Shown: positions 26,094-36,405, numbered from the stretch's first letter. The stretch: DNA of 64,000 nucleotides from JAWVFM01 sp963843315 (GCA_963843315.1 CAWJJU010000006.1:1-64000); one strand, 5' to 3'. Numbers and translations: made by a program. Notes: generated by a model not told the origin, from the letters alone.

Positions 26094-26124
26094 AGCCTCA
26101 GCACCAAGCCTCCCTGAAGGTCAT

Positions 26125-26150
26125 GGGCCGCCGCGGCGCCGCGGCGGCCC
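26125..26150 (+). terminator. 26-bp perfect palindrome after the VOC gene
   Basis: Two 13-base arms of GC-only sequence (first arm GGGCCGCCGCGGC) form a very stable hairpin 32 bases after the VOC stop. There is no T-run; such T-less hairpins are typical terminators in GC-rich Actinobacteria. Confidence 0.6.
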
Positions 26151-26195
26151 TGCCGCGTCCAGGGGCGCCCTTCTTGCTGCCGCCGCAAGCGACAC

Positions 26196-26247
26196 AAGGG
26201 GGTCAGACCCCTTGATGCGCGGCCGCTCAAGGGGTCAGGCCCCATGG
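26196..26247. repeat. GGGGTC-N-GACCCC palindromic repeat, two copies
   Basis: Copy one (26196-26213) reads AAGGGGGTCAGACCCCTT; copy two (26229-26247) is AAGGGGTCAGGCCCCATGG, with a GG/CC variation in the right arm. They belong to the intergenic family also seen at 31337-31459, 33481-33513, 33858-33876, 35841-35856 and 39252-39306. They lie upstream of lon and downstream of the VOC terminator. Confidence 0.7.
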
Positions 26248-26303
26248 TGGGGGTGGTGTGCGGTGATCTCAGCCGGGTAGGCTCAGATATTGGCCGCTTC
26301 GGC

Positions 26304-26325
26304 TACAATGCTTCACAAAGTGAAG
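26304..26325 (+). promoter_or_regulatory. lon promoter with operator palindrome at the start site
   Basis: A -10-like TACAAT at 26304-26309 is followed by the perfect inverted repeat CTTCAC-AAA-GTGAAG at 26311-26325, which covers the expected transcription start. No good -35 is visible at 17 bases (GCTCAG). A repressor bound to the palindrome would block initiation. The sequence is not the HspR HAIR or CIRCE consensus, so the regulator is unknown. Confidence 0.5.
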
Positions 26326-26369
26326 TTGCTCACGACTCGTAAGCCCTCAACCGCCTGGAGCCGCACCAA

Positions 26370-28646
<2,277 letters not shown>

Positions 28647-28679
28647 ATGAGTGGACGGGCGACTCGCCGGCGCCCGCGA

Positions 28680-29087
28680 TCAATGAATGGAGATGACCTT
28701 CGTCTGCGGGCTGCAGGTCTGGCGATGGTGCCTGGGCCCGTAGGTCGACTTCGTCACCTTTGCCTTGAAGGAGCTCGGCGTGGCGGAGCCCTTGCGGATT
28801 CCCACCCAGGCGCCGTTGCTGCTCGTCCGTCCGACGTCCAGTGGCTTGAAGGGATCGCCTGGCGCCTGGCGGACGTACGTCTTGACCTTGCGCCCGGCGA
28901 TGCAGTGCTTTGATTGCGACGAGACGGTGCCAAAGGTGCCGTAGTGCATCCCGCCGCCGATATATCCGCTGAGAAATCCCTCGATCCGCAGGGACGTCGA
29001 GTGTGTCGACGACGCCGCCGTGCAGGGCGCGGCGAGCACACCCGCGACCGCCACCAGCCCAAGGGTGAGAAGCGGCTTCGGTCGCAT
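28680..29087 (-). CDS. Secreted small cysteine-containing protein, copy 1
   Basis: A 135-residue protein from ATG 29087 with AAGGGA upstream. It has a signal peptide-like LTLGLVAVAGVLAAPCTAAS, a KHCIAGRKVKTYVRQAPGDP core, and a C-terminal FKAKVTKSTYGPRHHRQTCS. The two conserved cysteines at the start and end of the core probably form a disulfide. It is a clear paralogue of the protein encoded just upstream (29104-29520) and shares the C-x-x-x-R-x-V pattern with the one at 49898-50275. Function is unknown; it is predicted extracellular. Confidence 0.78.
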   Translation of the reverse strand: MRPKPLLTLGLVAVAGVLAAPCTAASSTHSTSLRIEGFLSGYIGGGMHYGTFGTVSSQSKHCIAGRKVKTYVRQAPGDPFKPLDVGRTSSNGAWVGIRKGSATPSSFKAKVTKSTYGPRHHRQTCSPQTKVISIH

Positions 29088-29103
29088 GGTGATCCCTTCG
29101 TCC

Positions 29104-29520
29104 TCAGGCGAGATGCAGGACTTCGCTCGTTGCCGCTGCGCACGTCTTGCGGTGGTGCTTTGGCCCGTAGTGCGACTTCGCGACCTTGGCCTTGATGCGC
29201 GAGGTGCCGGAAGCCGGTCCGAGCCCGGCCCAGCCGCCGTGCGTTGTGGTGCGGTCCGTATCCACCTTGACGAACGGGCCGGAGCTCCCTGCGAAGTAGA
29301 CGGTGACCTTCCGGTTCGCGATGCACCGCTTCTGCGAGGAGGTGACGGCGCCATCCGGCAGCTCCGAGTCGGGATCCACGAACGCTGTGCCGAGTATCTC
29401 GATCTTGCTCGGCGCGGCCTTGCCTGCCGCTGCCGCGGGCGCCACCCCGAGGCCGGCAGACGCTGCCGATGCCACAACGCATGACGCGATCAGCAAACTC
29501 CGACGCGACGCAGAGACCAT
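29104..29520 (-). CDS. Secreted small cysteine-containing protein, copy 2
   Basis: A 138-residue protein from ATG 29520 with a signal peptide (LLIASCVVASAASAGLGVAP) and the core KRCIANRKVTVYFAGSSGPF, then IKAKVAKSHYGPKHHRKTCA near the C-terminus. The pattern is collinear with its downstream paralogue: paired cysteines, TDRTTTHGGWAG versus GRTSSNGAWVG in the middle, and a KAKV..S.YGP.HHR.TC ending. The pair is a tandem duplication on the same strand, separated by 16 bases. The function of this predicted extracellular protein is unknown. Confidence 0.78.
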   Translation of the reverse strand: MVSASRRSLLIASCVVASAASAGLGVAPAAAAGKAAPSKIEILGTAFVDPDSELPDGAVTSSQKRCIANRKVTVYFAGSSGPFVKVDTDRTTTHGGWAGLGPASGTSRIKAKVAKSHYGPKHHRKTCAAATSEVLHLA

Positions 29521-29558
29521 TGGATCCGATCCTACCTCGATTCCGAGGCCTGGGCTAC

Positions 29559-30485
29559 TCAATCTCGATTCATGTACGGCCTCGCCGCCTCGAGCGCCGT
29601 CACGAAGCGCGCTCCGCGAAGGCTCGCGACGTGGTCGAGGTTCGCGAGGATCCGGCTCCACTTCTGCTCAAACAGCGGCGAGTTGGAGCGCACGGCGAAG
29701 CTCAGCTGCGGCAGGGGCGAGCGCAGGGTCTGGAGGGCGAGGCGGCCGGCGAAGCCCAGCGGCGGGCTCCAGAGCGTGAGCGGAAAGCGCCTGCCGTTTC
29801 GGTTCGGGGCGGCGGTGAGCGGCATCATGAGGGGCGCCTGGTCCGAGCCGGGGTCCGCCCCGGGGAACGCCTCGGCCGAGGTCCGGTAGGGGGTGGAGGG
29901 GATCACGCGCCAGTCCGGGCTCGCGCCCAGGAAGGTCTCGCCCTCCCAGCCATGGTCCGTGGGGGGCAGGCCGGCCTCGGGCGTGAGGTCGACCTCGATA
30001 CCGCCCGCGGCCAGCGCTCCGAGCATGGCCGGCGTCAGCAGGTGCGAGCCGCCGCGGTGCGTGCGCGGCGCGCGACCGAACGCCCGGCGGTAGGCGTCGA
30101 CCGCCTGCTCGGCGACGTGCGCCTCCCATGCTGCGTCGTCGTTGTTCGCCACCCAGTCCCCGCGCTCCTCCACCCATCGCCAATCGTGACTGTGGATGCC
30201 GATCTCGTCGCCCTCGCGCGCCAGCGCTTCGAAGCTCTCGCTCCACGTGTCGGCGATCCACGTGGCGGAGCCGTAGACGGCCTCGATCTGCGGATCCATC
30301 CGCGCGGTCCAGGTGAAGGCCACGGGCGAGCCGGTGAGCTCCGCCAGGCGCTCGCGAATCCCGGGGACGAGCTCGAGCAGGCGCTCGAAGCCCTCGAGGC
30401 CGCCCGGATTCTCGGGATCGGGCGTTCGCGCGTCGGGCTCGGCGTCGAAGCAGACGACCACCGGAAGCTCGCCGCTTCGTCGCAT
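29559..30485 (-). CDS. Polysaccharide deacetylase-like (NodB-fold) protein
   Basis: A 308-residue protein from ATG 30485, chosen for the GGGAGGG seven bases upstream; the in-frame ATG at 30521 lacks such a site. VVVCFDAEPDARTPDPEN provides the acidic metal-site motif and DEIGIHSHDWRWVEERGDWV the HxxxH-like second motif of NodB-type deacetylases, with RTHRGGSHLLTPAML as a third block. No signal peptide is seen. It may remove acetyl groups from an intracellular or surface sugar polymer; a WalW-like role is possible. The substrate is unknown. Confidence 0.7.
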   Translation of the reverse strand: MRRSGELPVVVCFDAEPDARTPDPENPGGLEGFERLLELVPGIRERLAELTGSPVAFTWTARMDPQIEAVYGSATWIADTWSESFEALAREGDEIGIHSHDWRWVEERGDWVANNDDAAWEAHVAEQAVDAYRRAFGRAPRTHRGGSHLLTPAMLGALAAGGIEVDLTPEAGLPPTDHGWEGETFLGASPDWRVIPSTPYRTSAEAFPGADPGSDQAPLMMPLTAAPNRNGRRFPLTLWSPPLGFAGRLALQTLRSPLPQLSFAVRSNSPLFEQKWSRILANLDHVASLRGARFVTALEAARPYMNRD

Positions 30486-30538
30486 TCGATCGACCGCCCT
30501 CCCGGCGCCGGCAAGTTGCATGTGGGCAATCTAAGAGG

Positions 30539-31312
30539 TCAGCCTGCCTGTGACCCGCTCAGCAGGCCGAAGTCCTCGTCGGAGAGCTCCAGCTCGAGCG
30601 CGGCCAGGTTCTCGCGGGCGTGCTCGATCGAGAGCGTGCCCGGGATCGGCGCCATGGCCGGCGAGCGGCGCAGCAGCCAGGCCAGCTTCACCTGGTTGGG
30701 CGTTGCGCCGAGGCGCTCGGCGACCCGGGCGAGCTCGGGCATGTCGCCCTTCAGCGGATAGAAGGGCACGAAGACGATGTCGTTCTCCTCGCAGTACTCG
30801 ACGACCTCGTCGTGCTTTCGCTCGCCCAGGTTGTACTCGTTCTGCACGGCGGAGATGGGCAGGACCTCGCGCGCCTGCTCGATCTGCTCGACGGACACCT
30901 CGGAGATGCCGACGTGCTCGATTCGTCCCTCGTCGTGCAGCTCCGCCAGCGGCTGGAGGAGGTCCCCAAGCGCGTGGTCAGGGTCGGCGCGGTGCAGGTA
31001 GTAGAGGGCGATCGTGTCGGCGTTCAGGCGCTCGAAGCTCTCCTCGACCTCGCGGCGGATGCCCTCCGGGCCGCCGCCCCCGCGGTAGCCGGCCTTGGTG
31101 GCGACCGTGAGGCTTTCGGGGAACGGAGCAAGCGCGCGGCCGATGGTGGCCTCGCTCTCGCCGCCGGTATAGAGGTGGGCGGTGTCGATGTGGTTGGTGC
31201 CGGCTGCGACGGCGGCCTCGAGGAACTGCCGGTTCTCCGGAGTGTCGGTGAGGCGGTTGGTGCCCAGGCCGATGCGGCAGAGCTCGCGCTCGCCGAGGGT
31301 GATGCGATCCAT
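30539..31312 (-). CDS. Aldo/keto reductase
   Basis: A 257-residue AKR with the catalytic tetrad visible: Asp43 and Tyr48 in HIDTAHLYTGG, Lys73 in VATKAGY and His107 in YYLHRAD. The NADPH site is represented by PIPGTLSIEHARENLAALEL near the C-terminus. It reduces carbonyl groups using NADPH; the substrate cannot be predicted. It is divergent from the two-component system, with the repeat cluster at 31337-31459 between them. Confidence 0.9.
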   Translation of the reverse strand: MDRITLGERELCRIGLGTNRLTDTPENRQFLEAAVAAGTNHIDTAHLYTGGESEATIGRALAPFPESLTVATKAGYRGGGGPEGIRREVEESFERLNADTIALYYLHRADPDHALGDLLQPLAELHDEGRIEHVGISEVSVEQIEQAREVLPISAVQNEYNLGERKHDEVVEYCEENDIVFVPFYPLKGDMPELARVAERLGATPNQVKLAWLLRRSPAMAPIPGTLSIEHARENLAALELELSDEDFGLLSGSQAG

Positions 31313-31336
31313 GCCGAGATTTGTACCCGGTCCACC

Positions 31337-31459
31337 AAGGGGTCAGACCCCTTTAGGAACACTCTCGTCACATTGGGGTCAGGCACCTTTGTGCCGGAAC
31401 TGAAACTAAAGGGGTCTGACCCCATTGCAACGGAACTGAAACTAAAGGGGTCTGACCCC
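31337..31459. repeat. Cluster of four GGGGTC-palindrome repeats in a divergent promoter region
   Basis: Copies: 31337-31353 (minus orientation, flanked by ACACTCTCGTCACA, the reverse complement of the conserved left flank), 31373-31390 (degenerate), 31408-31425 and 31444-31459. The last two form a direct repeat of a 28-base segment (31396-31423 and 31432-31459, starting GGAACTGAAACTAAAGGGG) with a 36-base period. They fill the space between the aldo/keto reductase and the histidine kinase. Confidence 0.8.
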
Positions 31460-31512
31460 GAGGGGGAGACCCCGTGCGGGATGTGCAGGGTTGGCGTGTG
31501 TTCAAGATGTAG

Positions 31513-32838
31513 GTGATGCGGAGGGACACTCAAGACAGGGCTCCGGGCGCTCGTCCGCCCGGCACGGTCGGCGGCGTGGTCGCCAAGTTCGCCCTGGCCG
31601 GATTCGCCGCGGTGGCGCTGGTCGGCGTGGCGGCGTTCTTCCTCATGCGGCACATCGGCACCACGGAGGCCACAGACAACGCGAAGCAGGTCACCCGCGT
31701 GGTTGGGCGCGGCGTGGTCGATCCGGCGCTGACCCCGGCCGTGATGCGCGGCGACCCGGCGGCGCTTCGCCGCCTGGACCGGCTGGTCCGAAAGCGCGTG
31801 CTCGACGACTCCATCGTGCGCGTCAAGATCTGGACGCCGAACGGTCGGATCGTCTACTCGGACGAGCCGCGGCTGATCGGGCAGCGCTACGCGCTCGCTC
31901 CCGACGACGCCGCGGTGCTGTCTCAGGGCGGCGTCGAATCGAGCCTGTCCGACCTCTCGGCGCCCGAGAACCGCTACGAGGACGACTTCGGAAAGCTGCT
32001 GCAGGTCTACATGCCGATCCACAGCCCGACGGGCGGGCCGCTGCTCTTCGAGACATACCAGCGCTTCAGCTCGGTGGCGTCGAGCGGAACCGACATCTGG
32101 CTGGCGTTCGCGCCGGCGCTGATCGGCGCGCTGATCCTGCTCGAGCTGGTGCACGTACCGCTCGCGTCATCGATGGCGAAGCGGCTTCGCCGCGGCCACG
32201 CCGAGCGCGAGGCGCTACTTCAGCGCGCGATCGACAGCTCGGAGATCGAGCGGCGCCGGATCGCGTCGGACCTTCACGACGGCGCTGTCCAGCGCCTGGC
32301 GGGGACGTCGTTCTCGCTCGACGCGGCGGCGGAGCGCTACGCCGCAAACGACCCGGACGCGTCGAAGACGCTGCGCGCCGGCGCGGGCGAGACGCGGCAG
32401 AGCGTGCGCGAGCTGCGCAGCCTGCTGACCGAGATCTACCCGGCCTCGCTTCGCGACGCAGGGCTGGAGGAGGCGCTCACCGACCTGCTCGCTCCCCTCG
32501 AGGGTCGTGGCATGAAGACCACGCTCGAGGTTGACGCCGGCGTCGAGCCCGCGCCCGAGTTCGCGGCGCTGTTCTTCCGCACGGCGCAGGAGGCCGTGCG
32601 GAACGCGGTCAAGCACGGGGACGCCGATACGGTCCGGGTCACGGTGGGACGGGAGAACGGCCACGCCAGCCTCGAGGTCTCCGACGACGGCACCGGGTTC
32701 GACCCGGAGAAGCTCGAGGCCCCTGGCCACTTCGGCATGCGGATCCTGTCCGACCTCGCGCGGGACGCCGGGGCGACCCTGAACGTCGATTCGGCGCCGG
32801 GCCGGGGCACGACCGTGCGAGTCGAGGTGAATGCGTGA
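31513..32838 (+). CDS. Membrane sensor histidine kinase (DegS/NarX type)
   Basis: A 441-residue kinase. TM1 lies at about residues 23-45 and TM2 at about 195-215, with an extracytoplasmic sensor of about 150 residues between. The HisKA_3 dimerisation box IERRRIASDLHDGAVQRLAG holds the phospho-acceptor His255. The HATPase domain has AVRNAVKHGDADTVRV and DDGTGFDPEKLEAPGHFGMR. The start is GTG 31513, with ATG 31516 the next codon. The stop overlaps the response-regulator start (GTGA), so the pair is translationally coupled. The sensed signal is unknown. Confidence 0.92.
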   Translation: MMRRDTQDRAPGARPPGTVGGVVAKFALAGFAAVALVGVAAFFLMRHIGTTEATDNAKQVTRVVGRGVVDPALTPAVMRGDPAALRRLDRLVRKRVLDDSIVRVKIWTPNGRIVYSDEPRLIGQRYALAPDDAAVLSQGGVESSLSDLSAPENRYEDDFGKLLQVYMPIHSPTGGPLLFETYQRFSSVASSGTDIWLAFAPALIGALILLELVHVPLASSMAKRLRRGHAEREALLQRAIDSSEIERRRIASDLHDGAVQRLAGTSFSLDAAAERYAANDPDASKTLRAGAGETRQSVRELRSLLTEIYPASLRDAGLEEALTDLLAPLEGRGMKTTLEVDAGVEPAPEFAALFFRTAQEAVRNAVKHGDADTVRVTVGRENGHASLEVSDDGTGFDPEKLEAPGHFGMRILSDLARDAGATLNVDSAPGRGTTVRVEVNA

Positions 32839-33467
32839 TCCGCGTGGTGATCGCCGAGGACCACGCGGTGGTGCGCAACGGCCTGGTCGAGTTGATCGGC
32901 GGCGCCGAGGATCTCGAGGTGGTTGGGGTGGCCGCCCACGGCGCCGAGGCGGTCGAGCTCGCCGCCGCCGAGAGCCCCGACGTCGTGTTGATGGACGTGT
33001 CCATGCCCGAGCTCACCGGCATCGAGGCGACGCGCGAGATCGTGGCCGCCAACCCCGACGCCAGGATCGTCGTGCTCACCGCGTTCTCGGACCGCAACAA
33101 GGTGATCGAGGCCCTGGATGCCGGGGCGATCGGCTACCTGCTGAAGGACTCCGAGCCAAGTGAGCTCTTTGCCGCCGTACACGCTGCGGCTCGGGGCGAG
33201 TCGCCGCTGACTCCGAAGGCGGCCAGCGCCCTGGTGAGCGAGCGCAGCGAGCGCCGCTCGGCCGAGCTAACCGATCGCGAGACCGAGGTGCTGGAGCTCG
33301 TGGCCGAGGGCATGCCCAACAAGCTCATCGCGCGGCGCCTGGAGATCTCCGAGAAGACGGTGAAGGCCCATCTCACGAGCGTATTTGCCGCGATCGGCGT
33401 CAGCGATCGCACCCAGGCGGCGCTGTGGGCGCGCGACCACGGCCTGGGCCCCCAGCCGGAGTCCTGA
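32835..33467 (+). CDS. NarL/LuxR-type response regulator
   Basis: A 210-residue regulator from GTG 32835. The receiver domain has IAEDHAVVRNG, the phosphorylated Asp54 in VVLMDVSMPEL, and LLKDSEP. The LuxR C-terminal HTH is LTDRETEVLELVAEGMPNKL, then LEISEKTVKAHLTSVFAAIG. It is coupled to the kinase upstream. A terminator and a repeat copy follow within 90 bases. It probably binds promoters after phosphorylation by the kinase; the targets are unknown. Confidence 0.94.
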   Translation: MIRVVIAEDHAVVRNGLVELIGGAEDLEVVGVAAHGAEAVELAAAESPDVVLMDVSMPELTGIEATREIVAANPDARIVVLTAFSDRNKVIEALDAGAIGYLLKDSEPSELFAAVHAAARGESPLTPKAASALVSERSERRSAELTDRETEVLELVAEGMPNKLIARRLEISEKTVKAHLTSVFAAIGVSDRTQAALWARDHGLGPQPES

Positions 33468-33480
33468 CCTGCAACGGAAC

Positions 33481-33513
33481 TGCACCTCAGGGGGTCAGAC
33501 CCCTTTAGGTGCA
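33481..33513. repeat. Extended GGGGTC palindrome with TGCACCT outer arms
   Basis: The core GGGGTCAGACCCC is embedded in a 33-base inverted repeat whose outer arms are TGCACCT (33481-33487) and AGGTGCA (33507-33513). The left flank GCAACGGAACTG is the same as in the copies at 31408-31459. It lies between the response-regulator stop and the terminator. Confidence 0.75.
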
Positions 33514-33528
33514 CATTGGGCACGAAGA

Positions 33529-33550
33529 AGGCCCCGCCGTAGCGGGGCCT
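33529..33550 (+). terminator. Terminator after the two-component operon
   Basis: Stem AGGCCCCGC (33529-33537), loop CGTA, stem GCGGGGCCT (33542-33550). It is 62 bases downstream of the response-regulator stop and upstream of the convergent polyhistidine gene, so it may serve both. There is no T-run. Confidence 0.7.
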
Positions 33551-33575
33551 CTCGTAGGTGGGAGATGCCCGGCAA

Positions 33576-33749
33576 CTAGCCGTGGTTAGGGCCGTGCTCC
33601 CTGCCGTGGTGGTGATGATGATGGTGGTGGTGGTGATGGCCGGGGGGGTCGTCCGCCCCGTGCGAGGCCATCGCTCCGGCGGCACCGCCGCCCGCGATCG
33701 CTCCGACCGCCGTCATCGCTGCCAGCCACATGTTGATTCGCCTCTTCAT
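33576..33749 (-). CDS. Exported polyhistidine peptide
   Basis: A 57-residue peptide from ATG 33749, with AAAGGAG upstream at good spacing. A signal peptide, NMWLAAMTAVGAIAGGGAAG, is followed by AMASHGADDPPG and then eleven consecutive histidines, ending GREHGPNHG. The mature peptide would be about 30 residues, mostly His, Gly, Asp and Pro. Mixed CAT and CAC codons in the run argue for protein-level selection rather than simple slippage. A metal-binding (Ni, Zn or Cu) extracellular role is an obvious inference. A repeat copy lies upstream. Confidence 0.7.
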   Translation of the reverse strand: MKRRINMWLAAMTAVGAIAGGGAAGAMASHGADDPPGHHHHHHHHHHHGREHGPNHG

Positions 33750-33841
33750 GTTTGAGCTCCTTTCCGAGTTCATGAAGGAAAGGTTCGCGAGGTCGCGGTC
33801 GCGCTTACAAGGGGACATAGGTCCTAGGACCCCGAAAGGCG

Positions 33842-33890
33842 TTACGAGAGTGAACCTAAAGGGGTCTGACCCCTTTGTGACGAGAGTGAA
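33842..33890. repeat. GGGGTC-palindrome repeat with partial second unit
   Basis: The core AAAGGGGTCTGACCCCTTT is at 33858-33876. The left flank (from 33842) is TTACGAGAGTGAACCT, and the right side (33877-33890) restarts with GTGACGAGAGTGAA, the beginning of a second 36-base unit that is then truncated. It lies downstream of typA and upstream of the polyhistidine gene. Confidence 0.8.
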
Positions 33891-33936
33891 ACGGGGGATC
33901 CCATGGGCGCACTGTCGCAGCCGCGCGGCGGCGGTC

Positions 33937-35763
33937 TCAGGAATCGCGCTGCCGGCGCGCGGCCTTGACGCGGTCGGTCTTGCCCAGCTCGACCTTGCGC
34001 AGGCGCACGATCTCGGGCGTGATCTCGATGCACTCGTCCTCACGCAGGAACTCCAGCGACTGCTCCAGCGAGAGGCGGCGAGGGGGGATCAGGCGGATGA
34101 GGATGTCGGCGCTGGCGGCGCGGACGTTGGTCTGGTGCTTTTCCTTGGTGGGGTTCACGTCGAGATCCTGGGAGCGGGCGTTCTCGCCGACGATCATGCC
34201 CTCGTAGACCTCCTCGCCGGGCCCGATGAACAGCGACCCGCGCTCCTGGAGGCCGAAGAGGGCGAAGGCGGCGCTTTGGCCCGAGCGGTCGGCGACGAGC
34301 GCGCCGGTGGGCCGGGTGCGCAGCTCGCCCGCCCACGGCTCCCAGCCCTCGAAAACGTGGTGCAGGATCCCCGTGCCGCGGGTCTCGGTGAGGAACTCCG
34401 TCCTGAAACCGAGCAGCGAGCGGGCGGAGGCCACGTACTCCATCCGCACCCAGCCGGTGCCGTGGTTGATCATCTCGAGCATCCGGCCCTTGCGCAGGGC
34501 GAGCATCTGGGTGACGACGCCGATGAACTCCTCGGGCACGTCGATCGCCAGGCGCTCGGCCGGCTCGTGCACCCTGCCGTCGATCTCGCGGGTGAGCACG
34601 CGCGGCTGGCCCGCGGTCAGCTCGAAGCCCTCGCGGCGCATCAGCTCCAGCAGCACCACGAGCTGGAGCTCGCCGCGGCCCTGGACCTCCCAGGTGTCGG
34701 GGCGCTCGGTCTCGTTGACGCGGATCGAGACGTTGCCGACCAGCTCGGAGTCCAGGCGCGCCTTGACCTGGCGGGCGGTCAGCTTGGAGCCGCTCTGGCC
34801 GGCGAGGGGGGAGGTGTTGATGCCGACGGTGATCGACAGCGACGGCTCGTCGATGGTGATGACGGGCAGCGGCCGGGGGTCGTCGGGATCGGCGAGGGTC
34901 TCGCCGATGGTCACGTCGGCCAGGCCGCCCAGGGCGATGATCTCGCCGGGACCCGCCTCCTCGGCCGACACGCGCTCGAGCGCGTCGGTGACGAACAGCT
35001 CCGAGACGTTCGCCGCCTTCACCGAGCCGTCGGCGCGGCACCACGCGATGCGCTGCCCGGCGCGGATGGTGCCGTGGCGGATCCGGCACAGCGCGAGGCG
35101 ACCCAGGTAGGGCGAGGCGTCGAGGTTGGTGACCTGCGCCTGAAGCGGGTGCTCGGGGTCGTACTCGGGCGGTGGGATGCGCTCGACGATGAGGTCGAAC
35201 AGCGGCTCGAGATCGGTGCCCTCGACCCCGGGCTCGAGCGCGGCCCAACCGGCGCGCGCGTTCGTGTAGACGATGGGGAACTCGATCTGGTCGTCGCTTG
35301 CGTCCAGGTCGACGAACAGCTGGTAGACCTCGTCGACCACCTCGTCGATGCGCGCATCCGGGCGGTCGACCTTGTTGACGACGCAGATCAGCGGCAGCCT
35401 CGCCTCCAGCGCCTTGCGCAGCACGAAGCGGGTCTGCGGCAGCGGCCCCTCGGACGCATCGACCAGCAGCAGGACGCCGTCGACCATCGTCAGCCCGCGC
35501 TCCACCTCGCCGCCGAAGTCCGCGTGGCCGGGGGTGTCGACGATGTTGAGCTTGGTCTCGCCGTAGCGCACGGCCGTGTTCTTGGCGAGGATGGTGATGC
35601 CCTTCTCGCGCTCCAGGTCCATCGAGTCCATCACCCGCTCGGCGACGTCCTGGTCGCGGCGAAAGGCGCCGGTCTGCCAGAGCATCGCGTCGACCAGCGT
35701 CGTCTTGCCGTGATCGACGTGGGCGATGATCGCCAGGTTGCGGAGGTCGTCTCGCTGCGCCAT
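33937..35763 (-). CDS. typA: Ribosome-associated GTPase TypA/BipA
   Basis: A 608-residue translational GTPase. G1 is AHVDHGKT, G3 DTPGHADFGGEVERGL, G4 NKVDRPDA, and the switch-I region contains EREKGITI. The remainder follows the EF-G-like domain order with the TypA-specific C-terminus (INHGTGWVRMEYVASARSLL, VNPTKEKHQTNVRAASADIL). TypA acts in 50S biogenesis and stress or cold growth. The ATG at 35763 is preferred over an upstream GTG at 35820. It is intact and flanked on both sides by copies of the intergenic repeat. Confidence 0.95.
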   Translation of the reverse strand: MAQRDDLRNLAIIAHVDHGKTTLVDAMLWQTGAFRRDQDVAERVMDSMDLEREKGITILAKNTAVRYGETKLNIVDTPGHADFGGEVERGLTMVDGVLLLVDASEGPLPQTRFVLRKALEARLPLICVVNKVDRPDARIDEVVDEVYQLFVDLDASDDQIEFPIVYTNARAGWAALEPGVEGTDLEPLFDLIVERIPPPEYDPEHPLQAQVTNLDASPYLGRLALCRIRHGTIRAGQRIAWCRADGSVKAANVSELFVTDALERVSAEEAGPGEIIALGGLADVTIGETLADPDDPRPLPVITIDEPSLSITVGINTSPLAGQSGSKLTARQVKARLDSELVGNVSIRVNETERPDTWEVQGRGELQLVVLLELMRREGFELTAGQPRVLTREIDGRVHEPAERLAIDVPEEFIGVVTQMLALRKGRMLEMINHGTGWVRMEYVASARSLLGFRTEFLTETRGTGILHHVFEGWEPWAGELRTRPTGALVADRSGQSAAFALFGLQERGSLFIGPGEEVYEGMIVGENARSQDLDVNPTKEKHQTNVRAASADILIRLIPPRRLSLEQSLEFLREDECIEITPEIVRLRKVELGKTDRVKAARRQRDS

Positions 35764-35822
35764 GGGGCGGGCGAGCGTAGGGACCGCAGCGCCGCGGCCG
35801 CCGATGGGGTCGAATCCCAAGG

Positions 35823-35856
35823 TGTGACGAGAGTGAACCTAAAGGGGTCTGACCCC
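35823..35856. repeat. GGGGTC-palindrome repeat between typA and a secreted-protein gene
   Basis: A full left flank (from TGTGACGAGAGTGAACCT) with the core AAAGGGGTCTGACCCC at 35841-35856; a second GGGGTCAGG lies at 35863-35871. It sits in the divergent spacer and so could overlap the promoters of both genes. Confidence 0.8.
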
Positions 35857-35919
35857 GGTGTGGGGTCAGGGCGGGTCCGCGCTGTGCGGGTCCACTCGAG
35901 ATCTACTCAGGAGGGACAC

Positions 35920-36405
35920 ATGACAAGGCGGATATCGCCGTCTCTGGTCATCAGCGTCATCGCGCTGGGCAAGGGCAGCGGCGCGAAGAGCGTCGAGCTG
36001 CTTGCGAAGGGCAGCGGCACGAAGCTCAAGACCTTCAACAAGGGAGCGAACGAAGGGCAAACGGTCACGCTCACCAAGAACAAGCAGTTCAAGATCGTCG
36101 GCAACTGCGATGCCGCAGACGCGAACGCGCCATCTGGCTTCTCCCCCGGTAGCACGGGCACGTGGATCGGGATCAAGGACCTGGGCCAGAACAACGGGTT
36201 CGCCGACACCAGCGACGACGATGACTCCGACTTCGACATCGGCGACGGGGTCGCGTTCAACTATCAGGACGGCGGCGACGAGGGCGAGGCAATCCTGCGC
36301 AACGGCCATTGGGTCGCGGTACAGGGCAGCATCGTCTTCGACTCGAGTGACACCACGCAGTTCTCAACGGACTGCCGGTTCGCCGGGACCGCCGACTTCC
36401 ACTAG
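35920..36405 (+). CDS. Small secreted/surface protein
   Basis: A 161-residue protein from ATG 35920 with AGGAGG seven bases upstream. The N-terminal LVISVIALGKGSG is only weakly hydrophobic, so export is likely but not certain. KQFKIVGNCDAADANAPSGF is followed by an Asp-rich stretch (DTSDDDDSDFDIGDGVAFNY) and TTQFSTDCRFAGTADFH. The two cysteines may pair. It is not a recognised family; the composition suggests an extracellular beta-rich, Ca-binding protein (inference). Confidence 0.65.
   Translation: MTRRISPSLVISVIALGKGSGAKSVELLAKGSGTKLKTFNKGANEGQTVTLTKNKQFKIVGNCDAADANAPSGFSPGSTGTWIGIKDLGQNNGFADTSDDDDSDFDIGDGVAFNYQDGGDEGEAILRNGHWVAVQGSIVFDSSDTTQFSTDCRFAGTADFH

Noticed and set aside
26281..26369. 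HspR (HAIR) or CIRCE element at lon
   Set aside because: Neither consensus is present; the palindrome there has a different sequence and spacing.
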